From assembly GCF_032884065.1 (NCBI RefSeq), contig NC_088875.1, forward strand, positions 49,402,971-49,466,970: DNA of 64,000 nucleotides, given 5' to 3'. This DNA comes from Artemia franciscana (lineage: Eukaryota > Arthropoda > Branchiopoda > Anostraca > Artemiidae). Every line of letters begins with the position of its first letter. Position 1 is the stretch's first letter. A program made the position numbers and the translations under genes. Below, piece after piece: positions 1 through 11,440 of the stretch. The notes under the pieces are model-generated. The model saw nothing but the letters and a program-made list of their open reading frames with translations. It was not told the origin of the DNA and ran no database searches.

Positions 1-37
1 GGAGGTATATAGTTTCAACACAAGACCATTCACAAAT

Positions 38-845
38 ATGCATGGCCTTCACCAGATGGCCGCACGTACAATCAAATTGATCACCTCCTCTTTTCACGCA
101 AATGGCGGAAGTCTACTCGACGTGAGAGGCTACAGAGGCGCTGATATAAAATCAGACCATAACCTCATGGTTGCTAAGATCCATCTAAAGTTAAAAGCGA
201 TACAGAAAAACAATAAACCGACAACACACAAACCCTTCAACGTTGAGAAACTGAAAGACAAGGAAACAGCACGAATGTTCCAATTAGAATTTTCAAATAG
301 ATTTGAAGCCCTACAATCGGAATAAGAACCAAGGGCTGATGTCGAACGCACATATGAGAAACTGAAAACCACGTACAGAGAAGTTGCAGAGGAGAAATTA
401 GGCTATAAGAAGAAAAAGAAAGAAAGATGGATTTCCGAACGATACTGAAAACTAATTGATGCAAGAAAATCAGCCAAACTCTTCATTCTGTCGGCCTCGG
501 ACGCATCTGAATTAATTGTTCTGCAAGTCTCATAGAAAAAAAGACAAAGAAATAAAGAAGAGTGTTCGGACCGACAAGAGGCAATTTATTGAACAGAAAG
601 CAGCTTTGGCGGAAGAAGCAGCAAATAAGGGAGATTCGAAAACAGTCTATAGATTAACCAATGAGATGATTGGAGTCAAATCTAAGAGGACTAATCTAGT
701 AAAGGATGAGAATGGAGCCCTTTTGACAGACCCTTTGATGATTGACCAGAGGTGGGCAACCCACTTCGAGAACCTGCTAAATAGACCGAGAATAAATAAC
801 CATGATATAATTCCTGACACTCCATTTATGATTCTTAATGTATAA
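38..845 (+). pseudogene. RTE-like LINE fragment (endonuclease tail and linker)
   Basis: Residues from about 38 to 325 match the C-terminal end of an apurinic-type LINE endonuclease: a run GADIKSDHNLMVAKIHLKLK fits the SDHxL/VAK signature seen in RTE and craniofacial-development-protein-2-like elements. The frame continues past a TAA at 322-324 and a TGA near 447-449. After a frame change, 516-826 encodes the basic linker that precedes reverse transcriptase, ending in a WATHFENLLNRP motif. The RT domain itself is absent; sequence identity is lost near 826. This is a dead internal fragment with at least two stops and one frameshift. Clade assignment (RTE-like) is from motif recognition only. 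Confidence 0.75.
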
Positions 846-897
846 TGATTTGTGATTCTTATGATTCTTAATGATTCTATTTATATGATTCTTAATG
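828..897 (+). repeat. Short repeat of ATGATTCTTAATG at LINE breakpoint
   Basis: The 13-mer ATGATTCTTAATG occurs exactly at 828-840, 861-873 and 885-897, with degenerate copies between. It fills the gap between the truncated LINE and the start of duplicated block A. Tail-like or slippage-generated DNA at a breakpoint is the simplest reading. Confidence 0.7.
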
Positions 898-1513
898 TAA
901 TAACTGTTATGTTTACACTGTTATATCCGAATTTTGAAAACCTTGCATCAACTTCAAGTTTTAACAATGAAAAGAAAAGAAACCATAAGCTCGACTTAAA
1001 TCAAAACAATTACATTTTTTGTAGTTGCTGTTATCTTACGTGATATTATTACAATGTAAGATGTAGGAGTATAAACCTTCAAGTGTTAAACTATAGTAGA
1101 TAAATATTGTTTAAAATTGTTATAATGATGAAAAATACACTACTATTATCCACTCCACAGTGAAAGAGAACGTGGAATATTATCATTTCATTTAAATTAA
1201 TCAAGTGTTTAAACTGTGTAAAAAGACAAGTCGTACAATAAGAAGTAAATTAAATATAATAAATGTTCTAAGCTGAAAAATAAATTGGGAATAAGTCTTA
1301 ATGATGAGGGGATCATTTAACCGTGGGAAAAGAAATATGTGACATATAGCAAAATTAAGATAAGAGTGTTTTCCTTACAAAAATTGCATCTTTAAAATAG
1401 AATATTGTCGCTTCTTCACCCGGCCTCAAAATAGCAATAAAAATAATTTTTCGAGAATTTGTCGCCTTATTTAAAAAACCTGTTATTTCACAAACTAAAA
1501 AAAGGGGAGAACC

Positions 1514-1633
1514 ATGGCCGAAATTCTATCTGCAAAACTAGACCCTTTTAAGAGATCCAGTCTCCAATTTAGGAAACATGTAACATCCGAGTTTTTCTTC
1601 ATCCTTATTTGGGTCCAGAGTAAGAGGCCAAAA
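1514..1633 (+). CDS. Possible first exon of the 2H-phosphoesterase gene, copy A
   Basis: An ATG in a good context (gaaccATGG) opens MAEILSAKLDPFKRSSLQF and reaches a consensus-like donor (CAGA then GTAAGA) near 1,619. The same ATG and most codons recur in copy B at about 17,172, where one extra T shifts the frame just before the donor. Conservation of the start context and of the donor-like site in both copies suggests an exon, but the peptide matches no family I recognise and its link to downstream exons is inferred from position only. Confidence 0.3.
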
Positions 1634-2650
1634 ATAACCAGTCTAAAGTGCAGCTGTATCGAATATATACTCAATATATTTAGTCTTATCAGAGCTTACA
1701 GACACCCAATGTACATTTTACTACACTGCTTATCCAGTATATGTCAGTTTTCATCTTGTATATGAGTACTTGTTAGAATAATTGTTAATTATAATTTCTT
1801 TGTCTGTCGTTCCACATACCAGGAAGAATTTTCATGATCTTTAGGAACGCTCAAAAGGGAATTTAAGATATAGAGGAGTAAGACCTCATTAAATTCATCT
1901 CTTTGGCTAATAAGATAAGGGTATATAAAATATAACTAATATAAACTAAACTAAAGCCTTTTTCCCATGGCAAATATTGGGATCCATGAGGACATTAAAT
2001 CTTTCCATAGAAGAATTTGGGGGGGGGAAGAAATTTTCCATCCAAAGGAACTTAGATTTCCCGGCATAATGTAAAAACAATCAGAAATGAAATTAAAAAC
2101 CAAGTTTTTTATTTCAAAATAAGGAATAAGATTTTATCAAATAAAAGTGAGGAGCAGCATTGAAAATTAAAAAAAACTGGAATTATTGCGTATACAAGGG
2201 GGTTGTCCCCCTCAATACTTTGCTAAAGCTGCTTTAGAACTCAAAAAGCTTATTTTTCTAATAAAAAAAACCCTTATGGTTCATGAGTCTTTATTAGATT
2301 AAATTTTATTAACATTAAATTTAGCATAGGTCATCAAGGCATTGTTTTTATGTTTTATCCAAGAAATCACTTGGACAAAGCGTGAAACGAAACGTTGATA
2401 TAATTTATTGCATACTAAGGCAATGATAGTGGTGTAGCTGCCTTCTGTGCGTTCACCGGTCTTCTAAACGAGCCAGCCATGATTTATCAGCCCATCTTTT
2501 TATTTATTTTTCTATATTTGAAACTTGAACTACAATATCAGGTTGGGGCCAATGTCTTGGGGTGTTCGCTTCGAAAGCTTACCCTGAAAGGATATGAATT
2601 GGACAGGATAAATAAAAAAATAATAAAACTGCGAATAGTGCTAGAACTTT

Positions 2651-2727
2651 TAGAAAATTCTAAATTGTTCTAAAATTTTGTTCTTAAAATTTTCTAAAAC
2701 ATTTTTAGAAACTTTTAGAACATTCTA
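2651..2727 (+). promoter_or_regulatory. Cluster of GAAnnTTC palindromes (heat-shock-element-like)
   Basis: Two perfect AGAAnnTTCT units lie at 2,651-2,662 (TAGAAAATTCTA) and 2,716-2,727 (TAGAACATTCTA), with further TTCTA and TAGAA half sites between. The same cluster is kept in copy C at 20,375-20,386 and 20,441-20,452. The pattern fits the nGAAnnTTCn heat-shock element, but a simple AT-rich inverted-repeat origin is equally possible. Confidence 0.25.
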
Positions 2728-3301
2728 CTTGCAATCAGTGTTTTTGGTTAATATGAATTTGCCATTCTATTGCGGGCAAAGAGGTTTCTGAGAGAATAAA
2801 GTTTTGAATCAAACTTAACTAAGAGATAAAAAAGATTAACATGGATTAAAGATTTCCAAAAACATGAAGTGATGGCGTTACGTTTGAGAGGGCTTTATTG
2901 CGTGAAATGGAAGCAGTAATATCCAACAGCGAATTCTTGCTATTGGCATCCATATGTCATACCAAACCCAGGACAAGAGCAGCTTATACAAGCCAGGAAT
3001 GCCAACCTTAGGATTTAGTACAAATTCAAACACAGAGAACCTATTAAATTTATTTTTTTTAAGGTTTAATAATTTTTTATTTAAATATTTAAATTTTTGA
3101 AGAAAAGTAGAATAGGATTTTTAAATAAAATAGAAAGGGTTAATAGAATTTTTTTAAGTTAAAAAAATTAGGAGGTTCAGAGAATTTTAGTAAAGAGGAT
3201 TAATTATTCGATCCATAAAAGATTCAGTAATTCTTAGTTCAATAGTCATTAACATTTATAGGCTGATGGTCCAAGGAAGACGTGTTTGCAGCAGCTAAGA
3301 T

Positions 3302-3652
3302 GAGAATCATCGCTTTATGCGCTATTGTGATAAGGGCATTTGCCGTCACTTTGCCAAGGGCTTTTCGAGGAAAATGATATTTGCCTATAATGTCGAGCCT
3401 AGTCGTCGGCTAGTGATCACCACTCCCCAGACGGTTAACCAAGAGAAATTGCATATCCTGAATAACGTGTGTACACCTGGGTTGGAGAGATTTTATAGGA
3501 GAGAAAACACAATATGTCCGAGGCATCAACATGCAATGTTCGTCAATGAGAATGACCCGAAAATTGCAACAGCAAATGCAATGGAGCAACTGGATGGCCT
3601 GAACTTAAAACTATTTGACTGCCCTGGCCAATTGTTTATCAAATTCGATTAG
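3302..3652 (+). pseudogene. CCCH-like exon of LENG9/AKAP7-type gene, copy A
   Basis: The open frame around 3,317-3,652 encodes YCDKGICRHFAKG followed by SRKMIFAYN. The CRxFAKG core resembles the start of a CCCH zinc finger, but the later cysteines and the histidine are replaced (Ser, Phe and Asn at the expected positions), so zinc binding would be lost. The rest contains EPSRRLVITTPQ and LFDCPGQLF and matches nothing I know. All three copies in the window (also 18,747 and 21,041) share this ORF and its terminal TAG. LENG9-type proteins pair a CCCH finger with a 2H domain, which is why the link is suggested. That link is inference. Confidence 0.45.
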
Positions 3653-3853
3653 CATTTGTGTCTATCATGTCTTTGACATCTAAAAAGGTATTTTAACAAG
3701 CTATTTCCACTCCCTTTATGTAATTTCTCTAATTTATAGACAAAGAAGAACTGACTAAATTTAAAAAAAAATTTGGTTGGCTATGAAGCAGGAGAATCAA
3801 TACCCTTAATAAACACGTCATACCCAATTCTAGAAGAACCCTTTGTCAACCAG

Positions 3854-3894
3854 GTAATCGCTAATTGACTAAGTAACTTGCTTCTAACTAACAG
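3854..3894 (+). other. Short GT-AG intron (41 nt), copy A
   Basis: The sequence after AACCAG begins gtaatcg and ends ctaactaacag, giving a 41-nt intron with a branch-point-like ctaac near its 3' end. Splicing would join an upstream frame ending EEPFVNQ in phase to the long open exon that follows. Copy C has the same intron, also 41 nt, at 21,578-21,618. Conserved length and sites support a real intron. Confidence 0.6.
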
Positions 3895-5001
3895 ATATTG
3901 ATAAAAATAATGTCATTAAAAAGAACCTTAAGTAATCCAAACCTTACCGGCCTGAAGAGTTGGGAAAGTTTTCATGTAAAGAACAGGACAATAAAAACTC
4001 CCCCAAGATACCCCAAAAACCAAACATCCTGGTCTCCGTATAAAGCCCATAGTTTGCCAAACTTGTCTAAAATTGACCACGAATTAATGGACAAAAATCT
4101 AAAAACTGCCGATAAGGATGCAACAAGGAATTTACGTTACCGAACCCTCCACCTTCTACTTGAAGTTCCTATAATCCTTAGTAATAATTTAATAACGAAA
4201 AGTTTATTTATCTTGTTATTCTGTTCCTTTTCATATAAAATAAGAAGAGAAGACTTCCAATGTAGACAACGACTTGCGTCTTTAACTTTTACCACCCTAC
4301 TTATTAAACCCCCCCCCCCAAAAAAAAATCCTCTAATAGCAAGATTGATTCGCGAAAACTTCTGGAGAATTTATATCGAAGAAGGCTTTATGGTCATATG
4401 GCCCTTAAAATTTTTATCAATACTAATCAGAAAAAGTAAAAATGTCATATTAGAGGAACCAAACATACTAAATAGCATTTACAAAGATTATAAAACCCAT
4501 TATTCAGCAAGTAATCTAATAAAAAACGGTCGGCAATTCCACCTTCATGAGCAGGACTATGATGAATTAAAGAAAATAATTATTCTCTGTAGCAAATGCG
4601 ACGAAAATTTTGCGTCAAAAATAGCACCCCGATCAGATGTAATCATATTTGAAAAATTAATAAGCTGTAAAGACCCCTTATATTTCCATAAAACATTAAT
4701 TTTCAAAATAATCCGTAAGTTGTTAACACAACTGACTTTAAAAGAAGAGCGCAGAAAGTGCATCCGTCTTCTTATTAGGAAGGCAGATATAAATTATACT
4801 TTGAACGACCTTGAACTCCCTAAATGTTTACAACAATACCTAATGTTCGCTGAAGATAACTCCGAAAATAACAGTCAAATATATCAATTAACCTTTTGGT
4901 CAAGTCGCATATCCAGGTCAAAAGAATTCCTAACACTTCTAAATGGACCAATTCTTAATATTCCAAGTAATTATAAAATCAACGGTAACGCAAACCTTTG
5001 A
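3895..5001 (+). pseudogene. Long middle exon(s) of the duplicated gene, copy A
   Basis: An open frame of about 369 codons runs from the 3' splice site to TGA at 4,999-5,001. No family is recognised. The N-terminal part contains SNPNLTGLKSWESF and a polar, proline-containing stretch; the C-terminal part is lysine and leucine rich with single cysteines (ILCSKCDENF, LPKCLQQYLMF). In copy C a further exon lies between [10 protein letters not shown] and the IRREDFQCRQR segment. In copy A that exon is deleted, and intron-like sequence around 4,170-4,240 is read through as a hydrophobic stretch. The frame is therefore open but probably not the ancestral coding sequence. Confidence 0.5.
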
Positions 5002-5106
5002 ACCCCTGATGAATCCCACTAATCAACTAATCCTGTGAAAATGTTTATCAAAATATGTTTAATTTCACCTAACCATCATTAAAATAATCCAACTTAATTT
5101 TTTTAG

Positions 5107-5714
5107 AAATTGAACTTGTCAAAAGATCTGGAATAATGAAAGAACCTCCACCAAATTACTTTCTCGCCATCCAATTTAAGAACGCTCAAATAAGAATTAA
5201 TGCTTCAATATTATAAAATCATATAATAGAAAAAGATCCCAGCTTGGCAAAGGCCATAATCAAACAAAACTCTTTCCATCTTACATTAAAAGTCTTACAC
5301 CTGAAAAATAGTAGCGAAGTTGAACTCGCAAGAAATGCTTTCGTAAAGGCCGTAGAGAAATATCAACAAGAATTTACAAATGACCAACTATATCTTGAGT
5401 TTCAAGGCATCGGAGAATTCTTTAAACAAATTCTATATGCGAAGTTAAATAACGAAAATATAGTTAAGGCACGCTTAAATCCAGTTTTAGAAGAAATTAC
5501 TAAAGAAATCACCAAAAGCGGTGTACAACTCGCAAATCAAGAAAGCTGAAAGCCACATTTAACGTTGGTAAACATAAGAAAAGTGAACAAGCTAAGGAAA
5601 AAGGCAAGAAAACTTCACTCCTGCCTAACATCCGACTTTAAAAACATGAAATTTGGAAGGGAATTAGTGCAAAGTATACAACTATTATCGATGACTGGAC
5701 CAAAAAGCAAATAG
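5107..5714 (+). pseudogene. 2H phosphoesterase (AKAP7/LENG9-like) exon, copy A
   Basis: A TAG acceptor at 5,104-5,106 opens an exon that encodes the AKAP7-type 2H phosphoesterase domain: NYFLAI, FHLTLKVLHL (first HxT), the LEFQGIG core, and PHLTLVNIRKV (second HxT). Members of this superfamily bind or cleave 2',3'- or 2',5'-linked nucleotides. Copy A is dead: in-frame TAA at 5,214-5,216 and TGA at 5,547-5,549 replace Gln and Trp codons that are intact in copy C. The second HxT lies just after the second stop. The exon ends with TAG at 5,712-5,714. Confidence 0.85.
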
Positions 5715-5735
5715 AATAATTAAGAAGTAATATCA

Positions 5736-6240
5736 GAAATTATATTCGAACAAAAAGCCCTTAAATGGAAAACGTTTATTTGGAAAATAAACAAACGTTT
5801 CAGGAAAAGGAAAAGGGAATAAAACAGGAAATATATTTTTAAGGTAATAATTTTGAAAATAAATTACGCTTGCCGACACTAACACTAATAAAATAATCGC
5901 TTTAAGTGTAATGTAGCCAAAAGTAGCTAAAAATTTATTAACTTTCCGATAAAATCAAAGCCAACAAAAAGCAATCTTTACCTATATGCATACAATCATT
6001 TTAATATGTCTAAAATTACCAAAACTGCTCATCTTGTCAGAATTTTGCTGGCCGTTATAAATAAGAGTATGCGTATACCCCAGCTGAAATATAACAACCT
6101 GTGATGATAATATTTTGTCCAAGTGTTCCTTTTGTAGAAAATTAGACTACTCGAAACTTAGCCTATTGAACCCTTAAAATAATAAAGCAAACAAAAAAAA
6201 CACGGCTATGAAATGTTGGAATATTTAGTTATGTTCCGAA

Positions 6241-6324
<84 letters not shown>

Positions 6325-7582
6325 TTTTACTAATTCAATTCTTCAATTCCCTCCAATTAGATCAAATTTTTTTTTCAACAATACAGCCTAATTATAGATT
6401 GGCTTAGGAGATTTGATTGGCTTAGGTAGCTCCTTCCCACTCCGCAGCCAGTTTTACCCCCTTCGGATGTGTCGGATGTTGCCCCAAGCTCGTCCTCTGT
6501 GGCTGTCGTAATTTCACTGAAATTATTTTCATTTTCGCAACTAGTATCATGGGCCAGATATGCCTTATCGGCTAAAACTTTTAGAGGGATAGAAATTGGT
6601 GTAGGAATCTTAAGAAGAGCTTCAATGCTCCTCTACCACTATCAAAGTATTCCGCTGATAAGACAGATAGTTGTGATTGGCTTAGGAAAAAGAAGGCGGA
6701 GGTCTGGCGATAACTATTGCACATTAAGAAGGAAGGCGGAGCTCTGGACTATTGCTATGACTATAGCGCGTTATAAAGATAAAATAAATTTTTTTTATCA
6801 TGATTTTGAAAGTACCAAATATATTTAACAAAATGCAATCTCTTATCTTGTCCAAAATCTACCTAGATTCATAGCAGATCCATACTTTGAACACACTAAA
6901 AAAAAGGACTATAATTGGTAAGCATTTCGATCACGAAATATATTTATATACGGCATTTAACTAAGTAAAATATGCTGTTTCCAACTTAACAACCGAACAA
7001 GGAATGAAAAAGAAAAGAACTTACAGAAATACGACGAATCCCAAAAAGTTGAACCCTTAAGATTAATATCACAATTAGCCTTACTCTGTTAAAGAAAATG
7101 CATATATCAGCTTACAATAAAATACATTGTGTATAATCAACATGGCAATCAGATCAAAAACAAAGAAAAGGACATTTTCGTACGTTCCCCCTAATGTATT
7201 CAAATAAACCTTTCAGTTATAAGGATCTGGGAAGTCAAAAGAAACGTTATTTATGAGCTAAAATGACAGGTCGTAAACTTGGGCACAATAAACATTTGTA
7301 ATGTTCAGGTTATACCTAAAAGAGAACTAGAAAATTGCATTAAAAGTGCATTCCTGCCTAAAAAACAAAAATCGCGCTATCCAAAATTCTGTCTCGCGTG
7401 TCACATGGGAAAACACTAAATGTGCTGTCCCCTGCGCCGCGTTATGTCGTTATATGCGCTCCATAAAACAAAACTCAATGAGCCGTATGAAAACACTTAA
7501 TTCGTTTTTCATAATATAATAAACATTCCCAACGTCAAACCCCACGACTACTGACCCACAAACGATAGAGTTAGACCCCTCA
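5736..7582. other. AT-rich spacer without recognised gene
   Basis: No family-level coding match is seen. It holds an AT microsatellite (6,244-6,321) and three exact copies of GATTGGCTTAGG (6,397, 6,415 and 6,675) inside an unassigned 119-codon ORF (6,469-6,828). That ORF has no recognisable domain and overlaps the repeats, so it is not called as a gene. The end of this stretch may include decayed retroelement sequence upstream of the envelope relic, but no pol motif is visible. Confidence 0.5.
6244..6321. repeat. AT dinucleotide microsatellite
   Basis: An uninterrupted run of about 39 AT repeats. Confidence 0.95.
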
Positions 7583-9419
7583 ATGTCAGAAATTACTACA
7601 GAAACTATCCCTAGTGTAGTAATACCAAATAACAACGATGAAATTTTAATAACAGTAAGGCAACCGTACCGATCCACTAGCTGGATATGGACTTCTACGA
7701 AGGAAGGAAGAATACAAGTTAGATGGCAAATCCCTTTTGTCGATACCGACTATGGTAGAACACAATGTATGGATGGAGACAAAAAATACCAAGATGAAAA
7801 TCACTGGAGAGAATGTTGGACTATAGACGGTAGAAAAAACTTGCGCAACTATTCAATACAGAAATAGAAAAACTTAAACAAAGCACAACAGGTATATTTG
7901 AAGTATTTTTCCGAAGGAGTAAATATAAAAGATCAATTATCTTGGGATTTAATCCCAATAGTAGGGGAGCTTGCTTCTCGTCTATTCGGTTTGTCCACCG
8001 AAGAAGATTTAAATATATTAAGAGATAATGTTAAAAGGCTCAACACAGCCATGAATACAACACTACATGTACAAAAAATACAAGCAAGTATCACCAACTA
8101 TCAAAAAGATAAAATTGAGGCCATGTCCAAAAAAATCTCAAGAACAGTCAACACAATGAACTATTTAAAAATTGAAGTAGATAGAGTAATCTCTGATTCC
8201 AGCCTAACATTGGTGTCACTGACATTGTTATTATGTCTTTGTTGAACTTAGCTACTGATGTCAGTTAATTTGAATTCGCATTATTTGAATTAACAGGAGG
8301 ATCCCTTTCTTACGACTTAGTAGATCCATTGGACCTAAAGAACATTCTAAACGAGATAAAAACTCACTTAACATTTGGTCTCCACTTACCAGTAGAACCA
8401 GAAGTAGCTAACTTGTTCTTATATTATACCAAACAAAAGGTGCATATTACCGAAATTAATGAACAACTCTTTGCAGTAGTCACAATTCCATTAATTCCAT
8501 ATATGACCTGTACAAAACATCTACTTTCCCCATTAACATTAAAGAGACAAACTCCTTCATGAGCATCATCCCAGAAGCAGAATATATGTTAATAGATCAA
8601 GACAGGAGAAAATACGCACTAGCAAATGCTCAAGAATTGAAGGAAAGCGTGTCATTTAAAAATTTGGTCTTCCAACTAACATTACATATATATAACGTAA
8701 AAATAGGATCATGCATGCTAGATCTGTTCCTAAAGGAATCACAGCAACAAAATATTCCCGACTCTTGTGAAGCCCTAATAGGAAGTACCAAAAGAGAAAC
8801 TTTCATTAATTTACGGAACGATTTATGGTTATTTACAGTACCTAAAAAGACGGTAGGAACCCTATCCTGCAACAATCATACAGAAAAAATTGATCCCAGT
8901 TATCGAACCGAAATATTGTTACAGGACGTTGGAACTATCACAATCAAACAAGGTTGCAGACTTGTATCTAAGGATACAACTGTGCAAACACCTCTAATCA
9001 CAACCAGCACTAACGTCATGAGCCCCAAAATAATAAACTTTCAAGGAATAAACTTGTCGTTCACAATTCTGAATATAAGCAATGAGGAATCTAAAACATC
9101 CATATGGCCAAAAATAGACAAGATTAAAGGTACAATGCAATTAACAAAAATAAAGGAAGCATTAGATTTGCAAATACCCTTGTTCACTGACGAAAACCAA
9201 AGGTTGAAATACGTGGAGAGTCAATACGGATTATTCTCACCAAACTTATGGTATAATATTACAATCACTATATTCATGGTATTTCTTATTTCACTAACAA
9301 TAAGAGCGCTACTAACAATTAACTATGGAAAACTCTTGAAGCGAAGAAGGATAAATAATGATGTTATTGAGGCACAAGAGATGCATCAATTAAACCCTAC
9401 TGCTCCCGATGATATTTAA
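7583..9419 (+). pseudogene. env: Endogenous envelope relic (errantivirus/baculovirus-F-like)
   Basis: Four open segments (7,583-7,867; 7,898-8,245; 8,329-8,562; 8,559-9,419) together resemble the F-like envelope of arthropod errantiviruses. A motif of the type GELASRLFGLSTEEDL (residues 28-43 of the second segment) fits the region just after the fusion peptide in that family, followed by a helical heptad-like stretch. The last segment has scattered cysteines, NxT/S sites, one hydrophobic membrane span near its C-terminus (IFMVFLISLTIRALL) and a short basic cytoplasmic tail. The frame is broken by a stop at 7,865-7,867 and by shifts between segments. No gag or pol is visible upstream. Family assignment is from motif recognition. 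Confidence 0.7.
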
Positions 9420-9430
9420 GCCATTTTGAT

Positions 9431-9900
9431 AGGGAGGATGTGAGGATACAGGAAAATTGAGAGATCTTTTCCCGTACGTTCACATATCCGTTCCCTACTG
9501 TAGGAAATATTGTTGGTGTATAACAGCTAAAAGGCTATGATGCAATATACGGTGTTTCTTTTTGGCGTGTACATCAAGAATACTCTTGGCAGAAAATTTT
9601 ATGTAAATATAAACCTCCAACAAGCACGAAAAATTTGTTCCTTTCTTTTCTTATGTACAAGAGAATTAAGAGGTCGTCTCTTGTAATTTTACCACTCTAT
9701 TTCCAAATTAAAAATATTCCGAAGCATGGTGATTGAAAGGCTATGATGCAAAATTGTATTTCTTTTCGACAAATCATGCATTGGAAGTTCAAAAAAATGG
9801 ATTAAAGTATGATCCAGAGTAAATTAAGACCTCTATGCAATCGTATATTTAACCACCCACTTTTGTTCAGTGTTTTTATATTTACATGTCACCATAATGA
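9431..9900 (+). promoter_or_regulatory. Polypurine tract and probable 3' LTR start
   Basis: Twelve bases after the envelope stop, AGGGAGGA (9,431-9,438) is followed directly by TGTGAGG (9,439), the arrangement expected for a retroviral polypurine tract and an LTR beginning with TG. The right LTR edge cannot be placed; 9,900 is a nominal end. The direct repeat AAAGGCTATGATGCAA occurs at about 9,531 and 9,737 inside it. No matching 5' LTR is seen upstream. Confidence 0.5.
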
Positions 9901-11310
9901 TACAGTATTAGTGTAATACACATAAGAATATTCTTAATTACTATATAACCTCATATACCTCACGTTACTTCGAATGTACCTCAAAAATTATTATACATTC
10001 AATTTCCCTTTGAATTTTTAAATAATATTACTGCTATGCAATTATGATGTTATAATGATGCTTCTTAGTTACGTTTCGTTATTATCATTTTATGTGTTAA
10101 CAGCATGATTCTGCTTGGAAATTTTTATTACAGAATTTGGCATACTCTTGACATTGGCCGACGATACGTCACGGTCAAAACTGAAAAACACCTATCATGA
10201 TTAATCTACCGCCGATAAATGCCCGAAAAATATATCTGATTCAACCAGACAGCTATCACCCAAGTGAAACCTCAAATAGCGCCATCTATTGTACTACAAT
10301 CATTTTCATCTTTCTAACTTAACACCATAGACTAGAGATGATGTAACATCCAGCCGGCAGGTACAACCACCACATACCCACGAAGACCATATAGATGATA
10401 ACCTATTTCAATATGGAAACCCAACATCAGCAACGTCACAGACCTAGATGAAGATTTGAACAGGACATCCTAAATCCTAATTTTATAAACTTATGAATCA
10501 ACTACCAAGTAAGGTCTTAAATACTACATCAGTCGATTGACTTACAAGACAATAAAAATAACGCTTAAAACAATACAAATGCAGAAGAGAGCGGGAACGG
10601 GACGGAAGAGCCGTAGTACCGGCGGTACTTTTGTACTTAAACTGCTGGGGATAGGTGTTCCGGGTCCCGCGCTTCCCATTTTCTAGAAGCGTAAAGAACA
10701 AAACAGACTTTACAATTGCTGCATTTCTAAACAACAAAAACACTTAGAGGTGATAGATATAAAAATGACATTATATTAGTTCAATCAGTAAGTAGGGCAA
10801 GGACACGATAATTGTGAATGATTTGAAACCAATATCCCTAGATAATAAATGATGAACAATTAAAGTGCCAAATAGTGAATTAAAAGTTTAAATTAAATAA
10901 AAATACCAGTGATTTTTTTTATAATTTTTTATATTTTACACTTTATTGTTATTTACCTGGGATCAATTGAGAATTAAATATAACAGATAAAATTGTTTAT
11001 AATTCAAATAAAGACAAACAATTGAAACCAGGTATTCATGTGCCAACACAGTTGATGTCAAGTGCTGTCATTATATAATTTTTACAAGTGTTAAGTGAAA
11101 AATCCATACAAGGTGTAGGAAAATATATCTATAAATTTTAAATAATCATTATAAGGTTACGGAATTAGAATGAATTTTTTTTTTGCATAGACAATAAGAA
11201 TTAAAAATGCAATGTTTAAAGAAAGAGATTAGACTGATTGATGGGGACATCAATCTACAACGGGAAAGGGTATATGTAACATATATACTAGCACCCCCCC
11301 CCTATAAACT

Positions 11311-11440
11311 TCAGGACCAAATCTCTCATTCATACCCCCTTAAAAATTCTTAAATACAGGACCAAATATCTCATCCATACTCCTTTAGAAACTCTTAAAT
11401 TCAGGACTAAATTTCACATTCATACCCCTTTAGTAAATTT
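11311..11440. repeat. Three-copy tandem repeat, about 45-bp unit
   Basis: The unit begins CAGGACCAAATCTCTCATTC and is followed by CATACCCCTTTA-type sequence. Copies begin near 11,312, 11,356 and 11,402, with roughly 80 percent or lower similarity by eye. Confidence 0.7.

Larger units (their letters stand above)
898..5735 (+). repeat. Segmental duplication copy A (host gene block)
   Basis: From 898 (taataactgttatg) to 5,735 (taatatca) this block aligns in order with 16,543-23,818. Homology starts and stops abruptly on both sides. It includes noncoding sequence, at least one short GT-AG intron and several exon-like ORFs, so it is a DNA-level duplication and not a processed retrocopy. Relative to the other copy it lacks one exon (between 4,160 and 4,170), and it lacks the extra insertions seen at about 17,930-18,120 and 18,385-18,660. 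Noncoding stretches inside (898-1,513, 1,770-3,300) show no other recognisable feature except those listed separately. Confidence 0.85.

Noticed and set aside
5768-5802. Imperfect hairpin around AACGTTTATTT
   Set aside because: A 4-base bulge and AT-rich arms; likely chance.
6469-6828. 119-residue ORF
   Set aside because: Overlaps short direct repeats, no recognisable domain and no conserved copy in the window.
10498-10743. 81-residue minus-strand ORF in a GC-richer patch
   Set aside because: No family match; the patch shares only a 14-base word with a LINE 5' region.
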